Of a DNA stretch of 64,000 nucleotides, positions 15,152-24,954 are shown in pieces. Source of the DNA: Nodosilinea sp. PGN35 (GTDB lineage Bacteria; Cyanobacteriota; Cyanobacteriia; Phormidesmidales; Phormidesmidaceae); assembly GCF_029109325.1 (NCBI RefSeq), contig NZ_JAQKQJ010000007.1, positions 166,979 to 230,978 on the forward strand. The letters are read 5' to 3'. The notes beneath the pieces were generated by a model. That model worked only from the letters and a program-made list of their open reading frames with translations, had not been told where the DNA came from and searched no databases. The stretch's first letter is position 1, and the number at the start of each line of letters is the position of its first letter. The translations under genes and the position numbers were made by a program.

Positions 15152-17335
15152 ATGGTTCAAGAACTTCCCCGTACCCGGCAGCAGGGGCCATTCCCTGAGG
15201 CAGCTCCGGCGGCGTTTCCTGTGTTTTACCGCACCTACAGCCGCCGGGGCGAGGTGGTGGAGGGGCAGCGCGAAACCTGGGATCAGGTGTGCGATCGCAC
15301 CCTGGCGGGCCTGGTCGAACTGGGCAACCTCACCGCTGACGAAGCCGAGCTGCTGGGCCGCATGCAGCGCCAGGTCAAGGCCCTACCCTCCGGTCGCTGG
15401 CTGTGGGTGGGCGGCACCGCCTGGAGCAAGCAGCCCGAGAACTTTTCTGGGGCCTACAACTGCACCAGCACCAACGTAGTGGACTGGCGCGCCTTTGGCC
15501 TGATGATGGATCTGGCCATGATGGGCTGCGGCACCGGGGCGATGCTCGAACCCAAGTACATCAGCCAAATCCCTGCAATTCGCAACCGCATCACCGTCAC
15601 CATGGCGGGCGACATCGGCGAAACCCCGGTGGCTGAGCGGCAGGAGAAAACCGAAATCACCACCGAGGGCAACCAGGTCACCATCCGCGTCGGCGACAGC
15701 CGCCAGGGCTGGGTCAAATCCTACGAAACCCTGCTAGAGCTTTCTACCGATGAGCGGTTCACCGGCGAAGTTGCGGTCACCATCGACCTGCGCGACGTGC
15801 GCCCCGCTGGCGAAAAACTCAAGGGCTTTGGCGGCGTCGCCAACCCCGTGCGCCTGTCGCTGCTCTACGATCGCTGCGCCAACATTCTCAACAAGGCCCA
15901 CGGTCGCCAGCTCAACTCGGTCGAGTGCTGCCTGCTGATCGACGAAGCCGCCGCCTGCGTGGTGGCCGGCAATATTCGAAGATCTGCGGGCATGAGGCAG
16001 TTCGACAGCAATGACGAACTGGCCGCCAGCGCCAAAGACAACCTCTGGCAGCAGGATGCCGAGGGCAACTGGCGCATCGACCCCGAGCGCGACGTGCTGC
16101 GCATGGCCAACCACACCCGCGTGTTTCACACCAAGCCCAGCCTGCAAGACTGCGTGGATTCTGTTCGCAAGCAGTTCTACTCGGGCGAAGGGGCGATCCA
16201 GTGGGCCGGGGAGGCGAAACGCCGGGCGGGCGGCGACGACCGCTACGGTCTCAACCCCTGCGGCGAAATCTTAGGCTCCAATTTCCACTGCAACCTGGCG
16301 GAGGTTCACCTCAACCAGCTCGACCCAAAGAACCTGAAGGATCAAGAAGACGCCTTTACCGCCGCTGCTCTGTCGGTAGCCGTGCTGCTCAACCACCAGT
16401 TCCAGGAGCCTCGCTACCAAAAGTCGCGGTTAGAAGACCCGATCGTGGGCGTTTCCTTCACCGGGCTGTTTGACTTCTTCGTAATCGCCTTTGGGGTCGA
16501 GTGGCTGCGCTGGTGGGAGGCGGGTCGCCCCGACACCATGCAGGGGCTAGACTTCAAAGCTAGAGAAGAGGAATACCTGACCCGGTGGAAAGATACTGTG
16601 CACCGGGTGGTGGGGGAATACTGCGATGCTCACGGTTTAGTGCGCCCCAACCGCTGCACCACCGTACAGCCTGCGGGCACCAAGTCGCTGCTCACGGGGG
16701 CTAGCCCCGGCTGGCACCCGCCCAAGGCCCAGCGCTTCATTCGCCGCATCACCTTCCGCAAAAATGACCCCGTGGCCATGGCCTGCATCGACTACGGCTA
16801 CTCCATCGTGCCCTCCCAATCCGACAAAGACGAGAACGGCGGGTTGCTCAACGACCCCTTTGACCCTCGCTGCACCGAGTGGCTGGTGGAGATTCCGGTC
16901 GAAGTGCTTTGGGCCAACCTGCCCGGTGCCGACGAGATCGCCATTGAGAAATTTTCGGCGGCGGCCCAGTTTGACTTCTACATGCAGGTGCAGAAGCACT
17001 ACACCACCCACAACACCTCCGCCACCATCGAGTTTCGCGAGCCCGAGCTCGAGGATTTGGCCGAGCGCATCTACCAAACCATCCAAAACGACGAGGGCTA
17101 CATCTCCGCCGCCCTGCTGGCCCGGTTTGACGACCTGCAAACCTTCCCCCGCCTGCCCTTTGAGCCCATCGACAAGGCCACCTTCGAAGCGCTTAAGCAG
17201 CAGGTAGAAGCCCGGCGCGGCACCGACAACTTCCATGCCGCCCTGTCGCGCTACGACGCCGGGGAGGTGATCGAGGCTGGCCCGGCGGGCTGCGACTCTG
17301 ACAAATGCCTGATGCCGGAGAAAAAGCCCGATTAA
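15152..17335 (+). CDS. nrdJ: Adenosylcobalamin-dependent ribonucleoside-triphosphate reductase (class II)
   Basis: 727 residues, close to the 739 of the monomeric Lactobacillus leichmannii enzyme. It reduces NTPs to dNTPs using a thiyl radical generated from coenzyme B12, with no need for oxygen. Visible features are the N-terminal redox Cys in GAYNCTSTNV, the active-site pair in NPCGEI and HCNLAEV (radical Cys and its partner), and the C-terminal shuttle pair C714 and C719 in GCDSDKC, five residues apart as in the Lactobacillus enzyme. No separate class I reductase genes are in the window. A strong terminator follows. The regulator nrdR is 16 kb away. Confidence 0.95.
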   Translation: MVQELPRTRQQGPFPEAAPAAFPVFYRTYSRRGEVVEGQRETWDQVCDRTLAGLVELGNLTADEAELLGRMQRQVKALPSGRWLWVGGTAWSKQPENFSGAYNCTSTNVVDWRAFGLMMDLAMMGCGTGAMLEPKYISQIPAIRNRITVTMAGDIGETPVAERQEKTEITTEGNQVTIRVGDSRQGWVKSYETLLELSTDERFTGEVAVTIDLRDVRPAGEKLKGFGGVANPVRLSLLYDRCANILNKAHGRQLNSVECCLLIDEAAACVVAGNIRRSAGMRQFDSNDELAASAKDNLWQQDAEGNWRIDPERDVLRMANHTRVFHTKPSLQDCVDSVRKQFYSGEGAIQWAGEAKRRAGGDDRYGLNPCGEILGSNFHCNLAEVHLNQLDPKNLKDQEDAFTAAALSVAVLLNHQFQEPRYQKSRLEDPIVGVSFTGLFDFFVIAFGVEWLRWWEAGRPDTMQGLDFKAREEEYLTRWKDTVHRVVGEYCDAHGLVRPNRCTTVQPAGTKSLLTGASPGWHPPKAQRFIRRITFRKNDPVAMACIDYGYSIVPSQSDKDENGGLLNDPFDPRCTEWLVEIPVEVLWANLPGADEIAIEKFSAAAQFDFYMQVQKHYTTHNTSATIEFREPELEDLAERIYQTIQNDEGYISAALLARFDDLQTFPRLPFEPIDKATFEALKQQVEARRGTDNFHAALSRYDAGEVIEAGPAGCDSDKCLMPEKKPD

Positions 17336-17373
17336 CCGCAACCTGTACGGATCCTGTCTAATAGAGAGATGAC

Positions 17374-17409
17374 AAAAGGGGTTCCCTAGGTATGGGAACC
17401 CCTTTTTTT
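17374..17409 (+). terminator. Rho-independent terminator after nrdJ
   Basis: A stem of about 13 bp (AAAGGGGTTCCC with GGGAACCCCTTT), loop TAGGTAT, and a run of seven T, 39 bases downstream of the nrdJ stop. Confidence 0.92.
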
Positions 17410-17665
17410 GAAGTTGCGTTTTTTGAAGTTGAGAGCCTTGATGCGAGTCCACTGCTTTGCCATGGCTCGCCCGACTATTGAGCAGTTGCTTTAGCTAAGA
17501 ACGGGGAATTACAGCTGTAGACAGTCTGGTTGAGACATTTTGGCTGCCCCCGATTGGGCTGGGCAAACACCGTTTACCCCTACGCAATCCTGCTGGTTGG
17601 AAGCGGGGTTAAGCGATGCGGATCTGGTGCTATGTGGGGCCTTTGCTAACCCATGAACTGCTGCA
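17410..17665. other. Intergenic region with a dispersed 18-bp repeat
   Basis: No ORF of substance between the nrdJ terminator and the 3' end of the coiled-coil gene. CAGTCTGGTTGAGACATT at 17522-17539 recurs exactly at 47320-47337, in both cases intergenic. Nearby GGGCAAACACCGTTTACCCC resembles the sequence inside the MITE-like element at 12694. These are probably remnants of small dispersed repeats. Confidence 0.5.
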
Positions 17666-19531
17666 TTAGCTCAGATTGCTGAGGTCGTCGAGGTCATCGA
17701 GCAGGTCCGCTTCGGCAGGTTCTGGTTCAGGCGCGTTAAGCAGAGCGTCTAGGTCAAGGCTGTCGGTGTTGAAGTCAGCGTCTAGGTTGAAATTGTCAAC
17801 CTGGTCAAAATCACTCCCTCGATCGCCGTCGGCTGCGCTATCTAGCAGAGCCGCTAAGCCTAAATCGCCCTCATCTAATGCTGGTGAGGTAGGTTCTGGG
17901 GTTCCCTCATCGATGGCAAAGGCGGTGGGTTCTGGTTCAGGCATATCTAAATCAAGCGGCTCGGCGGCAAACTCGTTCTCTAGGCCGAAATCGCCAAAAT
18001 CGCCGCTCGGAGTGCGGTCTGCCTCGCTCTCCGCCAGGGGCGGGAAGCCAAAGTCATCGCCTGCCTCTGATTCTGGTGAAGCGGCTTCTAGAGAGAACTC
18101 ATCCCCCGCTGCGTCGAAGGCTGCCTCTGGCCCAGGGGGGGCTAGCTCGCTTGGGTCGGCGGTAAAGTCGGCGTCTAGGTTAAAGTCGTCACCTTGACTG
18201 CTGGCGGTGTCGCCTTCTAGGAGAGCCGACCAGTCGGCGGTGTCGCCCTCTAGCGGTGGCGAAACTACCTCCAGGGCAAGCTCATCATCGGTCAGGTCGA
18301 AGGCGGGGGCTGTTGCCGAAGCATCAAGGCCGGTGGGGGCAGGAGTTGAGTCAGCCGTCCAGGTCAGGTTGTTGCTCTCAGGGCTGTCTAGTTCACTCTC
18401 GGGCAGAGCGGCTGCGTCGATGTCGCTCTCCCAGGCGGCTGGGTTGGCAGTCGAGGCTAGCTCGGTCATGGGCTCCAGCTCTGATGGGGCGGCAGCTGAG
18501 GAAAACTCGTTCATATCTAGGCGAGTCTCTTGGTCAGTCGCCCAGCTGGTTTCGTTGGCCGCTGCGATCGCCCCCTCTAGATCAAAATCCCTTTCCCCAG
18601 CGATCGCTCCCACCTCTGGGGTCAAACCCTCGCCGGGAGCGGTGGACTGTAGCAGTTGTAGGCGAGCCTCGTAGGCCTGCTCAAGCTCCTGGGTGCGCTG
18701 GGTCAACTCATCCTGGTAATGCTCGATCTTTTCAGCGAGCTTTTGCTCATACTCAGCTTCGAGGCTGGCCTCTATCTCGCGTCGCAGGTTGAGTTCTAGC
18801 TCGGCGGAGGACGGCTCTAGGGCACTGGGGCCCGTGGCACGTTCTTGGGCGGCTTGCAGCCGTGCCTCGTAGTCTTGCGCCATCTGGGCCAGACGCTGGT
18901 CGTACTCGGCCTGAAGGCGAGCTTCTAGCTCAGCCAGGGCAGGGACACCGCTGCCAGCGGCGACCGCCGCCTCTGGCACCAGAGCACCTAAGGGAATCTC
19001 GCTTGGGGTTTGGCCCTGGCTAACCTCGCTCTGGTCTTGGTAGTGGGCGATCGCCGCCGCCAGGCGCTGGTCGTAGTCTTGCTGCGCCTGCGCCTGCGCC
19101 TCCACCAGCTTTTCTTGCAGGTGCTGCTCGTAGGCCTGCTGAATTTTAGTGGCCGCTTCTTTGAGGCGGGTCTCGTACTGCTTGCGAATGCGCTGTTCGG
19201 TGGTGCTGTCGGCGTCTACCGGGGCACCTCCTATCACGCTCTGGCGGGCCCGGTACTCAGACTCTAGCTGGCTGCGCTGCTGTTCCAACCGCGCCTGGTA
19301 CTGCTCCATTTTTTCGCCCAGCTGAGCTTCGTAGTCCCGCTGCAGCTGCTGGGTGGCGTCGCGCAGCCGCCGCTCGTGCTCGTTCTCCAGGTCTTCCTGG
19401 CGCTTTTGGCTCTGCTGCAAGGCCTCGGTCAACTCATTTACCTGGCCCTGGCGCAGGTAGTACCCCACAATAACCGCCAGCAGCAGGCCAATTAAACCAG
19501 CAATAATGAGCCCTTGCGTAAGTTGAGGCAT
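17666..19531 (-). CDS. Membrane-anchored coiled-coil protein with acidic C-terminal region
   Basis: 621 residues. One transmembrane helix (about 7-26, GLIIAGLIGLLLAVIVGYYL) is followed by a long coiled coil (about 30-300) in which a Y-x-x-x-L motif recurs every 30-35 residues (DYEAQL, QYQARL, EYRARQ, YETRLK, YDQRLA, DYEARL, YEQKLA, YEARLQ). The rest is acidic and Ser/Ala/Asp-rich, with imperfect repeats (DFNLDADFTAD, NFNLDADFNTD). It is predicted to lie in the membrane with a cytoplasmic or periplasmic rod. No known family is named with confidence; structural or scaffolding roles are guesses. Single gene, divergent from rsfS. Confidence 0.8.
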   Translation of the reverse strand: MPQLTQGLIIAGLIGLLLAVIVGYYLRQGQVNELTEALQQSQKRQEDLENEHERRLRDATQQLQRDYEAQLGEKMEQYQARLEQQRSQLESEYRARQSVIGGAPVDADSTTEQRIRKQYETRLKEAATKIQQAYEQHLQEKLVEAQAQAQQDYDQRLAAAIAHYQDQSEVSQGQTPSEIPLGALVPEAAVAAGSGVPALAELEARLQAEYDQRLAQMAQDYEARLQAAQERATGPSALEPSSAELELNLRREIEASLEAEYEQKLAEKIEHYQDELTQRTQELEQAYEARLQLLQSTAPGEGLTPEVGAIAGERDFDLEGAIAAANETSWATDQETRLDMNEFSSAAAPSELEPMTELASTANPAAWESDIDAAALPESELDSPESNNLTWTADSTPAPTGLDASATAPAFDLTDDELALEVVSPPLEGDTADWSALLEGDTASSQGDDFNLDADFTADPSELAPPGPEAAFDAAGDEFSLEAASPESEAGDDFGFPPLAESEADRTPSGDFGDFGLENEFAAEPLDLDMPEPEPTAFAIDEGTPEPTSPALDEGDLGLAALLDSAADGDRGSDFDQVDNFNLDADFNTDSLDLDALLNAPEPEPAEADLLDDLDDLSNLS

Positions 19532-19873
19532 GGTGTATCTTCCCCTGTAGAGTTCTAAAGACGAGTTGTAAAGTATTCCCGCCTGAGGGGCAGAAAACCA
19601 GCTGCTACCCCGCCTTTGCAGCCACTTTCCAGCCGCTAAATAGTGACGATCAATGATATACGCTGCGTCCCGTTTAGGATCTCAAACTTTGCCTGCTCTG
19701 GCCGCGGGCCAGGCGTAGGGCGATCGCTTAGGTCCAAGCTTTGCATGACAGATTATGACCGTCGGGAGAGCCCCTCTGTGGCCCCCTGAAGTCATCCTCT
19801 ACAATGAAGCTACGGTGTACCGGCACAAAACTGAGTTTGGATCCACCGTACTTGCTCTCCTACGGCTTTGCGT
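19532..19873. other. Divergent promoter region between the coiled-coil gene and rsfS
   Basis: About 340 bases without a gene. One HIP1-like GGGCGATCGC is near 19718. No clear -35/-10 pair or operator palindrome could be assigned; promoters for both flanking genes should be here. Confidence 0.5.
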
Positions 19874-20317
19874 ATGACCCATTCTTCCCACCGTCCGCCC
19901 GCGGCTACCGATACCTCTGCACCCAATAGTCCAGGAGAGGATGACGCCCTTAAGCTGGCCTGCGCTGTTGCCGCCGCCGCTGATGAGCGCAAGGCGGGCG
20001 ACATTACGATTTTGCAGGTGGGAGATGTGTCGTATCTGGCCGATTATTTTGTCTTGGCCACTGGCTTTTCGGCGGTGCAGGTGCGGGCGATTACCCGCTC
20101 CATCGAAGCCAGTTTAGAGACCGACTACAACCGTCGCCCCCTGCGGGTCGAAGGTCAGGGCGAGGGCAGCTGGATCGTGATGGACTATGGCGAAGTCATT
20201 GCCCACATCTTCATGCCTGAAGCCCGAGATTACTACGACCTAGAAGCCTTCTGGGGCCATGCTAACCAAATTCCCTTTCAGTCCTCCAGTCAGCACTTCA
20301 GCCCGGCCCAATTTTAA
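19874..20317 (+). CDS. rsfS: Ribosome silencing factor RsfS (Iojap family)
   Basis: 147 residues from ATG 19874; an upstream in-frame TTG is not needed. After a Ser/Pro-rich N-terminal extension of about 20 residues, the Iojap domain runs from about 23 to 133, with GDVSYLADYFVLATG and the DYGEVIAHIF block that is characteristic of the family. RsfS binds ribosomal protein L14 and blocks subunit joining when nutrients are scarce. It leads a co-oriented cluster with the CGLD27 gene and asparaginase, an order I recall as common in cyanobacteria. Confidence 0.93.
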   Translation: MTHSSHRPPAATDTSAPNSPGEDDALKLACAVAAAADERKAGDITILQVGDVSYLADYFVLATGFSAVQVRAITRSIEASLETDYNRRPLRVEGQGEGSWIVMDYGEVIAHIFMPEARDYYDLEAFWGHANQIPFQSSSQHFSPAQF

Positions 20318-20445
20318 CCTTTGGTCCGGTAGAGGCCCTGAAATCGGGGGAGGCTCGTCCTCAGCAGCACAAATTCCCTGCCGGTGATTCCTATTGGTGG
20401 GCAATTCGTTTAGGCTATAGCTAGATTTGCGTATTGTCGGTGGCC

Positions 20446-20934
20446 ATGCCTCAACGATGTCCAGTACCGGCTGAGCAGCAGCCCATCAACGAATACCAGG
20501 ACGTGCGGGAGTCCTGGTTTTATAGCTGGGGCAGTCGCGATCTGACAGACTATCTCAAGCTTCTGGTGATGCTTTGGCTGGTGGGGTGGGTCGTAGCCGG
20601 GCCGATGGCCGCCGCCAGCTTCGCCCCCGCCAAACACCCTGCGCCCTTTGCTCTCAGCGGTGCGCTGGGTGCGCTGGGGTTGCCCATGCTGGCGCTGCTT
20701 CAGCTCTACGTGGGGTGGGCCCACGTGGGCGGGCGGCTGCGACAAACCACCGTACCCTACGAAGAGTCGGGCTGGTACGACGGCCAGCTGTGGGTAAAGC
20801 CCGAAGAGGTATCCAACCGCGATCGCTTAATCGTAGACTACCAGGTGCAGCCCGTTCTCCAGCGCATTCGCCGCACCCTGGGGGTCGTAGCTCTACTGCT
20901 TGCCCTGGGGCTAATTGCCTGGCCCTTGGTGTAG
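20446..20934 (+). CDS. CGLD27 family membrane protein (DUF1230)
   Basis: 162 residues from ATG 20446. The N-terminal CPVPAEQQPINEYQ and ESWFYSW segments are typical of CGLD27, a protein conserved in cyanobacteria, green algae, plants and diatoms. Three hydrophobic segments (about 45-65, 75-95 and 140-160) suggest a membrane protein, probably thylakoid. Plant and algal members are linked to iron deficiency and photosynthetic acclimation; the bacterial role is not known. Sits between rsfS (128 bases upstream) and asparaginase (40 bases downstream), probably one transcription unit. Confidence 0.88.
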   Translation: MPQRCPVPAEQQPINEYQDVRESWFYSWGSRDLTDYLKLLVMLWLVGWVVAGPMAAASFAPAKHPAPFALSGALGALGLPMLALLQLYVGWAHVGGRLRQTTVPYEESGWYDGQLWVKPEEVSNRDRLIVDYQVQPVLQRIRRTLGVVALLLALGLIAWPLV

Positions 20935-20974
20935 CTGCCCTCCCCTTGTACACCACCGCAGAGCATCCCTATAT

Positions 20975-21937
20975 ATGACCAGCAGTCGGGTTAATCGGCA
21001 CCAAACTAAAGAGCTAGAAATCCAGCTGCTGCGGGAGGGTATTGTCGAGTCTACCCACCTGGCCCACGTCGCTGTGTGCGACAACCGGGGGCGCACCCTG
21101 TCGGTAGCGGGCAACGGCGAGCTGGGTACTTTTATTCGCTCGGCCCTCAAGCCCTTTCAAGCCCTGGCGGTGACGGCGGCGGGAGCTTTAGAGCGCTACA
21201 GCCTCAGCGATCGCGACCTGGCCATCATGTGCAGCTCGCACCAGGGCACCATTGAGCAGGTGCGCCAGACCTTTCACATTCTCTGGCAGGCCGATCTCGA
21301 CCCCACGGCCCTGCGCTGCCCCATTCCGGCGGGCAAAAAAAGCCCCCTGGAGCACAACTGCTCCGGCAAACACGCCGGTATGCTGGCCGTCTCGCAGCAG
21401 CGCAACTGGCCCCTGGAGAGCTACCTCGATCGCAATCACCCGGTGCAAAAGCTCATTCTGGGCCGCATTTCAGAACTGCTGGGCATGCCCTCCGACGAGT
21501 TTATCTGCGCCCACGACGACTGCGGTGCCCCCACCTACTTCATGCAGCTCAGCCAGATGGCCACGCTCTTTGCCATGCTGTCGTCGGGCAGCAACCTCGA
21601 CATGGAGCGCATTGTGCGGGCCATGACCAGCCATCCCGACCTGGTGGGCGGCCCCGACAGCTTTGACACCACCCTGATGCATCTCACCCACGGAGCCCTG
21701 GTCAGCAAGTCTGGGGCCGAAGGGGTACAGTGCATTGGCCGAGTGGGCGAAGGGCTGGGCCTCTCGATCAAGGTGATCGACGGGGCCAAGCGGGCAAAAT
21801 ACGCCACCGCTATCTTTACCCTGCGCCAGCTGGGGTGGATTTCGCCCTCTGCCGCCGATACTCTGGCCGAAACCTATATGAAAATTGGCGACTTTAAGCG
21901 CCTAGACGTGGTCGGCGATCTGCCCATGATGTACTGA
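20975..21937 (+). CDS. Asparaginase (L-asparaginase II / Rhizobium type family)
   Basis: 320 residues from ATG 20975. It belongs to the asparaginase family of Pfam PF06089, not the E. coli AnsA/AnsB fold: the conserved CSSHQG, CSGKHAGML and DDCGAPTY motifs are present and complete. It hydrolyses L-asparagine to aspartate and ammonia in the cytosol. Third gene of the rsfS cluster. The ORF upstream of the ATG is unsupported. Confidence 0.9.
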   Translation: MTSSRVNRHQTKELEIQLLREGIVESTHLAHVAVCDNRGRTLSVAGNGELGTFIRSALKPFQALAVTAAGALERYSLSDRDLAIMCSSHQGTIEQVRQTFHILWQADLDPTALRCPIPAGKKSPLEHNCSGKHAGMLAVSQQRNWPLESYLDRNHPVQKLILGRISELLGMPSDEFICAHDDCGAPTYFMQLSQMATLFAMLSSGSNLDMERIVRAMTSHPDLVGGPDSFDTTLMHLTHGALVSKSGAEGVQCIGRVGEGLGLSIKVIDGAKRAKYATAIFTLRQLGWISPSAADTLAETYMKIGDFKRLDVVGDLPMMY

Positions 21938-22140
21938 CCGACTAACACCGTGCCCTGAACGGATCCAGTCTCCGCCGAAAGTCGTTCTCTGAGCGGGGTC
22001 AAAGAGAACGGCGTCGTTATTGAATCGCCCCAAGTGCTTTTGCAATCAGGAGTTCAGGTCGATCGCCCCAAAGAAAACTGCTGCAAAAGAAAAATTAGAT
22101 TGTTAACCGAGAACATTTAGCGCTATAGTGAATAAGCCGA

Positions 22141-22217
<77 letters not shown>

Positions 22218-22221
22218 AAGC

Positions 22222-22267
22222 AAAAAAAAATAGGACTTCTAGAAATTTCTAGAGGTCCTATTTTTTT
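22222..22267 (+). terminator. Rho-independent terminator after the initiator tRNA
   Basis: A stem of 14 bp with one T-G pair (ATAGGACTTCTAGA with TCTAGAGGTCCTAT), loop AATT, flanked by an A-run and a T-run, so it is likely bidirectional. Confidence 0.92.
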
Positions 22268-22351
22268 GCCCATGTCGGGTGCTTCCAGCTTGGCCAACGC
22301 ACTCCCCATGGGCGATAGTGATGTCTGTTCACCCCGTCGAGGCCCGGCACA

Positions 22352-23737
22352 ATGGCTCAGCCCAAGATTATTGTTTTAGACGACGACCCCACCGGCTCTC
22401 AAACGGTGCACAGCTGCCTATTGCTGATGCAGTGGGATGTAGACACCCTGCGTCAAGGCTTGCAGGATGCGTCGCCGATTTTCTTTGTGCTGACCAACAC
22501 CCGCGCCCTCACCGCCGCCGCCGCCGAGCGGGTGACGCGGGAGGTCTGTCAGAACCTCAAACAGGCGATCGCCCTGGTCGGCATCCAAGACTTTCTGGTG
22601 GTCAGCCGCTCCGACTCCACCCTGCGGGGCCACTACCCGGTGGAAACCGATGCGATCGCCGACGTTCTCGGCCCCTTCGACGCCCACTTTTTGGTGCCCG
22701 CCTTCTTTGAAGGGGGCCGCATCACCCGCGATAGCACCCACTACCTGATGGTAGACGGCACTCCTACCCCCGTTCACGAAACCGAGTTCGCTCAGGACTC
22801 GGTGTTTGGCTACAGCACCAGCTATCTGCCCGCCTACGTGGCCGAAAAAACCGCCGGGCAGATCCAGGCCGATGCCGTCGAACGGTTTACCCTGGCCGAT
22901 ATACGAGCGGGTTCCCTAGACCGACTGATGGCGCTGGAGCACAATGTCTGCTGCGCGGTCGATAGCGAAACCCAGGCCGACCTCGACCAGTTCGCCCAAG
23001 ACCTGCTTGCCGCCGCCGCCCAGGGCAAAAAATTTCTGTTTCGCAGCGCCGCCAGCATTCTTACCGCCCTGGCGGCCCTGCCCCCCCAGCCCATTGACGC
23101 TGACCACATGGGCACCTACGTGCGCGACGGCAGGCCGGGGGCGATCGTCGTCGGCTCCCACGTCAAAAAGACCACTCAGCAGCTAGAGCGCCTGCTTCAG
23201 GAACCTGGAGTCACCGGCATTGAGGTGGATGTGGCGCAGTTGCGCGATGCAAAAAGTGTAGAGCCTGCGGCATTTCAGCAGCAAGAACCAACTCGGGAGC
23301 ATCCTTCCCGAAATCGTGGCTCCGAGGCCCATGCCCTATTGCTAGCCAATACTTTAAACCAGGTGACCCAAGCTCACAGTCGAGGCCAGGTGCCCGTGGT
23401 CTACACCAGCCGCGATGAACTCAGCTTTGATAGCGTCCAGGCCCGCCTCGACTTTGGCATCGAGGTTTCGTCTCTGCTGATGGACGTGATACAGGGACTG
23501 CCCGCCGACATTGGCTTCTTGATCAGCAAAGGCGGCATCACCTCCAACGACACCCTCAGCACCGGGCTCGCACTGAGGACAGCCCGCCTGCTGGGCCAAA
23601 TTCTCCCCGGCGTGTCCGCCGTGCGCACCCCTGCCGATCATCCCCAGTTTCCCAACCTGCCTGTGGTGCTATTTCCTGGCAATGTGGGCGACGGGGACGC
23701 GCTGGCCCTGGCCTACCGACGACTGATGGGCCGCTAG
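22352..23737 (+). CDS. Four-carbon acid sugar kinase family protein
   Basis: 461 residues. The N-terminal domain begins with the signature DDDPTGSQT (about residues 9-17) and the C-terminal domain carries ISKGGITSNDTLSTGL, the nucleotide-binding end of the OtnK/DtnK family. Members phosphorylate C4 acid sugars such as D-threonate or erythronate; the actual substrate is not predictable here, and the usual partner dehydrogenase and isomerase genes are absent. It follows the tRNA terminator by 85 bases and is transcribed alone, convergent with hslO. Confidence 0.85.
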   Translation: MAQPKIIVLDDDPTGSQTVHSCLLLMQWDVDTLRQGLQDASPIFFVLTNTRALTAAAAERVTREVCQNLKQAIALVGIQDFLVVSRSDSTLRGHYPVETDAIADVLGPFDAHFLVPAFFEGGRITRDSTHYLMVDGTPTPVHETEFAQDSVFGYSTSYLPAYVAEKTAGQIQADAVERFTLADIRAGSLDRLMALEHNVCCAVDSETQADLDQFAQDLLAAAAQGKKFLFRSAASILTALAALPPQPIDADHMGTYVRDGRPGAIVVGSHVKKTTQQLERLLQEPGVTGIEVDVAQLRDAKSVEPAAFQQQEPTREHPSRNRGSEAHALLLANTLNQVTQAHSRGQVPVVYTSRDELSFDSVQARLDFGIEVSSLLMDVIQGLPADIGFLISKGGITSNDTLSTGLALRTARLLGQILPGVSAVRTPADHPQFPNLPVVLFPGNVGDGDALALAYRRLMGR

Positions 23738-23832
23738 GCAAGAGCAAGGTGGGTGATTCTGCCATTAGAAGCCGCCGCTCCCAGCCCATCCCAGGGATCC
23801 AGGCTCTCTCCTCTCCCCGTTTCCCCGCTCTC

Positions 23833-24744
23833 TCAGCGTCTCGCCTCCTGCCGTTCCTCCCTCAGGTCTTCAATCAGCTGGGCCAGCTGATCGCTGTTGG
23901 TGTGGTAGACCTCGTTGCAGAAGTGGCAGATGGCTTCGGCACCGTCGTCCTTTTCGATCATGTCTTGCAGCTCGTCTTCGCCCAGCATTTTGAGGGCGCG
24001 CAGCATGCGATCGAAGGAGCAGGGGCAGGCAAACTGCACCATCTGGGTTTCGGGCAAAATTTCTAGGCCCAGATCGCCCACCAGATCGGCAAAAATCTGG
24101 GGCAGGGTTTTGTTGGCCCGCAGCAGCGGGGTAAAACCGGTTAGCCCCGCCAGGCGACTTTCAATTAGCTCTACCATTTCTGTGTCTTCGGCGGCGCGGG
24201 GCAAAATTTGCAGCAGCAGGCCCCCAGCTGCTTCTACCCCATTTGCCCCCACGAATACACCGAGCACCAGGGCCGAGGGGGTTTGCTCCGAGTTCACCAG
24301 GTAGTGGGTGAGGTCATCGCCAATTTCCCCCGACACCAGCTCAACGGTGCTGGAGTAGGGAAAGCCGTAGCCCATGTCGCGCACTACGTAAACGTAGCCC
24401 TGGCGGCCTACGGCCCCGCCGACATCTAGCTTGCCCTGGGCGTTGGGGGGCAGCTCCACGGCGGGATTGTCCACATAGCCACGGGCAGTGCCATCCATGC
24501 CAGCATCAACTAAAATGCCGCCCAGGGGGCCGTCGCCTCGCACTCGAATGTTAACTCGGCCCTGGGGTTGCTTCATACTGGAGGCCAGCAGCAGCCCCGC
24601 CGACAGCGTGCGTCCTAGGGCAGCGGTCGCTACGTAGGAAAGGTTGTGGCGCTGCCGGGCCACCTCGGTGAGTTTGGTGGTGATAACGCCTACCACCCGG
24701 ATACCGCCATCGGCGGCGGTAGCCCGAATCAGCTGATCTACCAT
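23833..24744 (-). CDS. hslO: Redox-regulated chaperone Hsp33
   Basis: 303 residues. The N-terminal domain (about 1-230) is typical (LIRATAADGGIRVVGV). The C-terminal zinc switch has both cysteine pairs: CPC (in FACPCSFD) and CHFC. Under oxidation the four cysteines release zinc, form disulfides and expose a holdase surface that protects unfolded proteins in the cytosol. It is a stand-alone gene, convergent with the sugar kinase; the 95 bases between the two contain no clear terminator. Confidence 0.95.
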   Translation of the reverse strand: MVDQLIRATAADGGIRVVGVITTKLTEVARQRHNLSYVATAALGRTLSAGLLLASSMKQPQGRVNIRVRGDGPLGGILVDAGMDGTARGYVDNPAVELPPNAQGKLDVGGAVGRQGYVYVVRDMGYGFPYSSTVELVSGEIGDDLTHYLVNSEQTPSALVLGVFVGANGVEAAGGLLLQILPRAAEDTEMVELIESRLAGLTGFTPLLRANKTLPQIFADLVGDLGLEILPETQMVQFACPCSFDRMLRALKMLGEDELQDMIEKDDGAEAICHFCNEVYHTNSDQLAQLIEDLREERQEARR

Positions 24745-24954
24745 GCGCTGCCCCAGTGTTCCCTTAATATTGCTTAGTAATTATTGTAAGAGGTTTGGGC
24801 CGGGCGGGTTTGGGGTGGTTTACCTACCCTGGAAACCGGCCCTAGAGAGGAGCCGTTAGCGATAGCCCTAAGAGAGGCTAGTCTGCACAGCCAAGTCTCC
24901 ACCAGATTTCTTTTGGCATACTGGGAGGTGTTGTTTGCGGGCCATCACCACCCT

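Noticed and set aside
18256..18792. Plus-strand ORFs of 155-178 codons
   Set aside because: Ser/Arg-rich shadows of the acidic coiled-coil gene on the minus strand.
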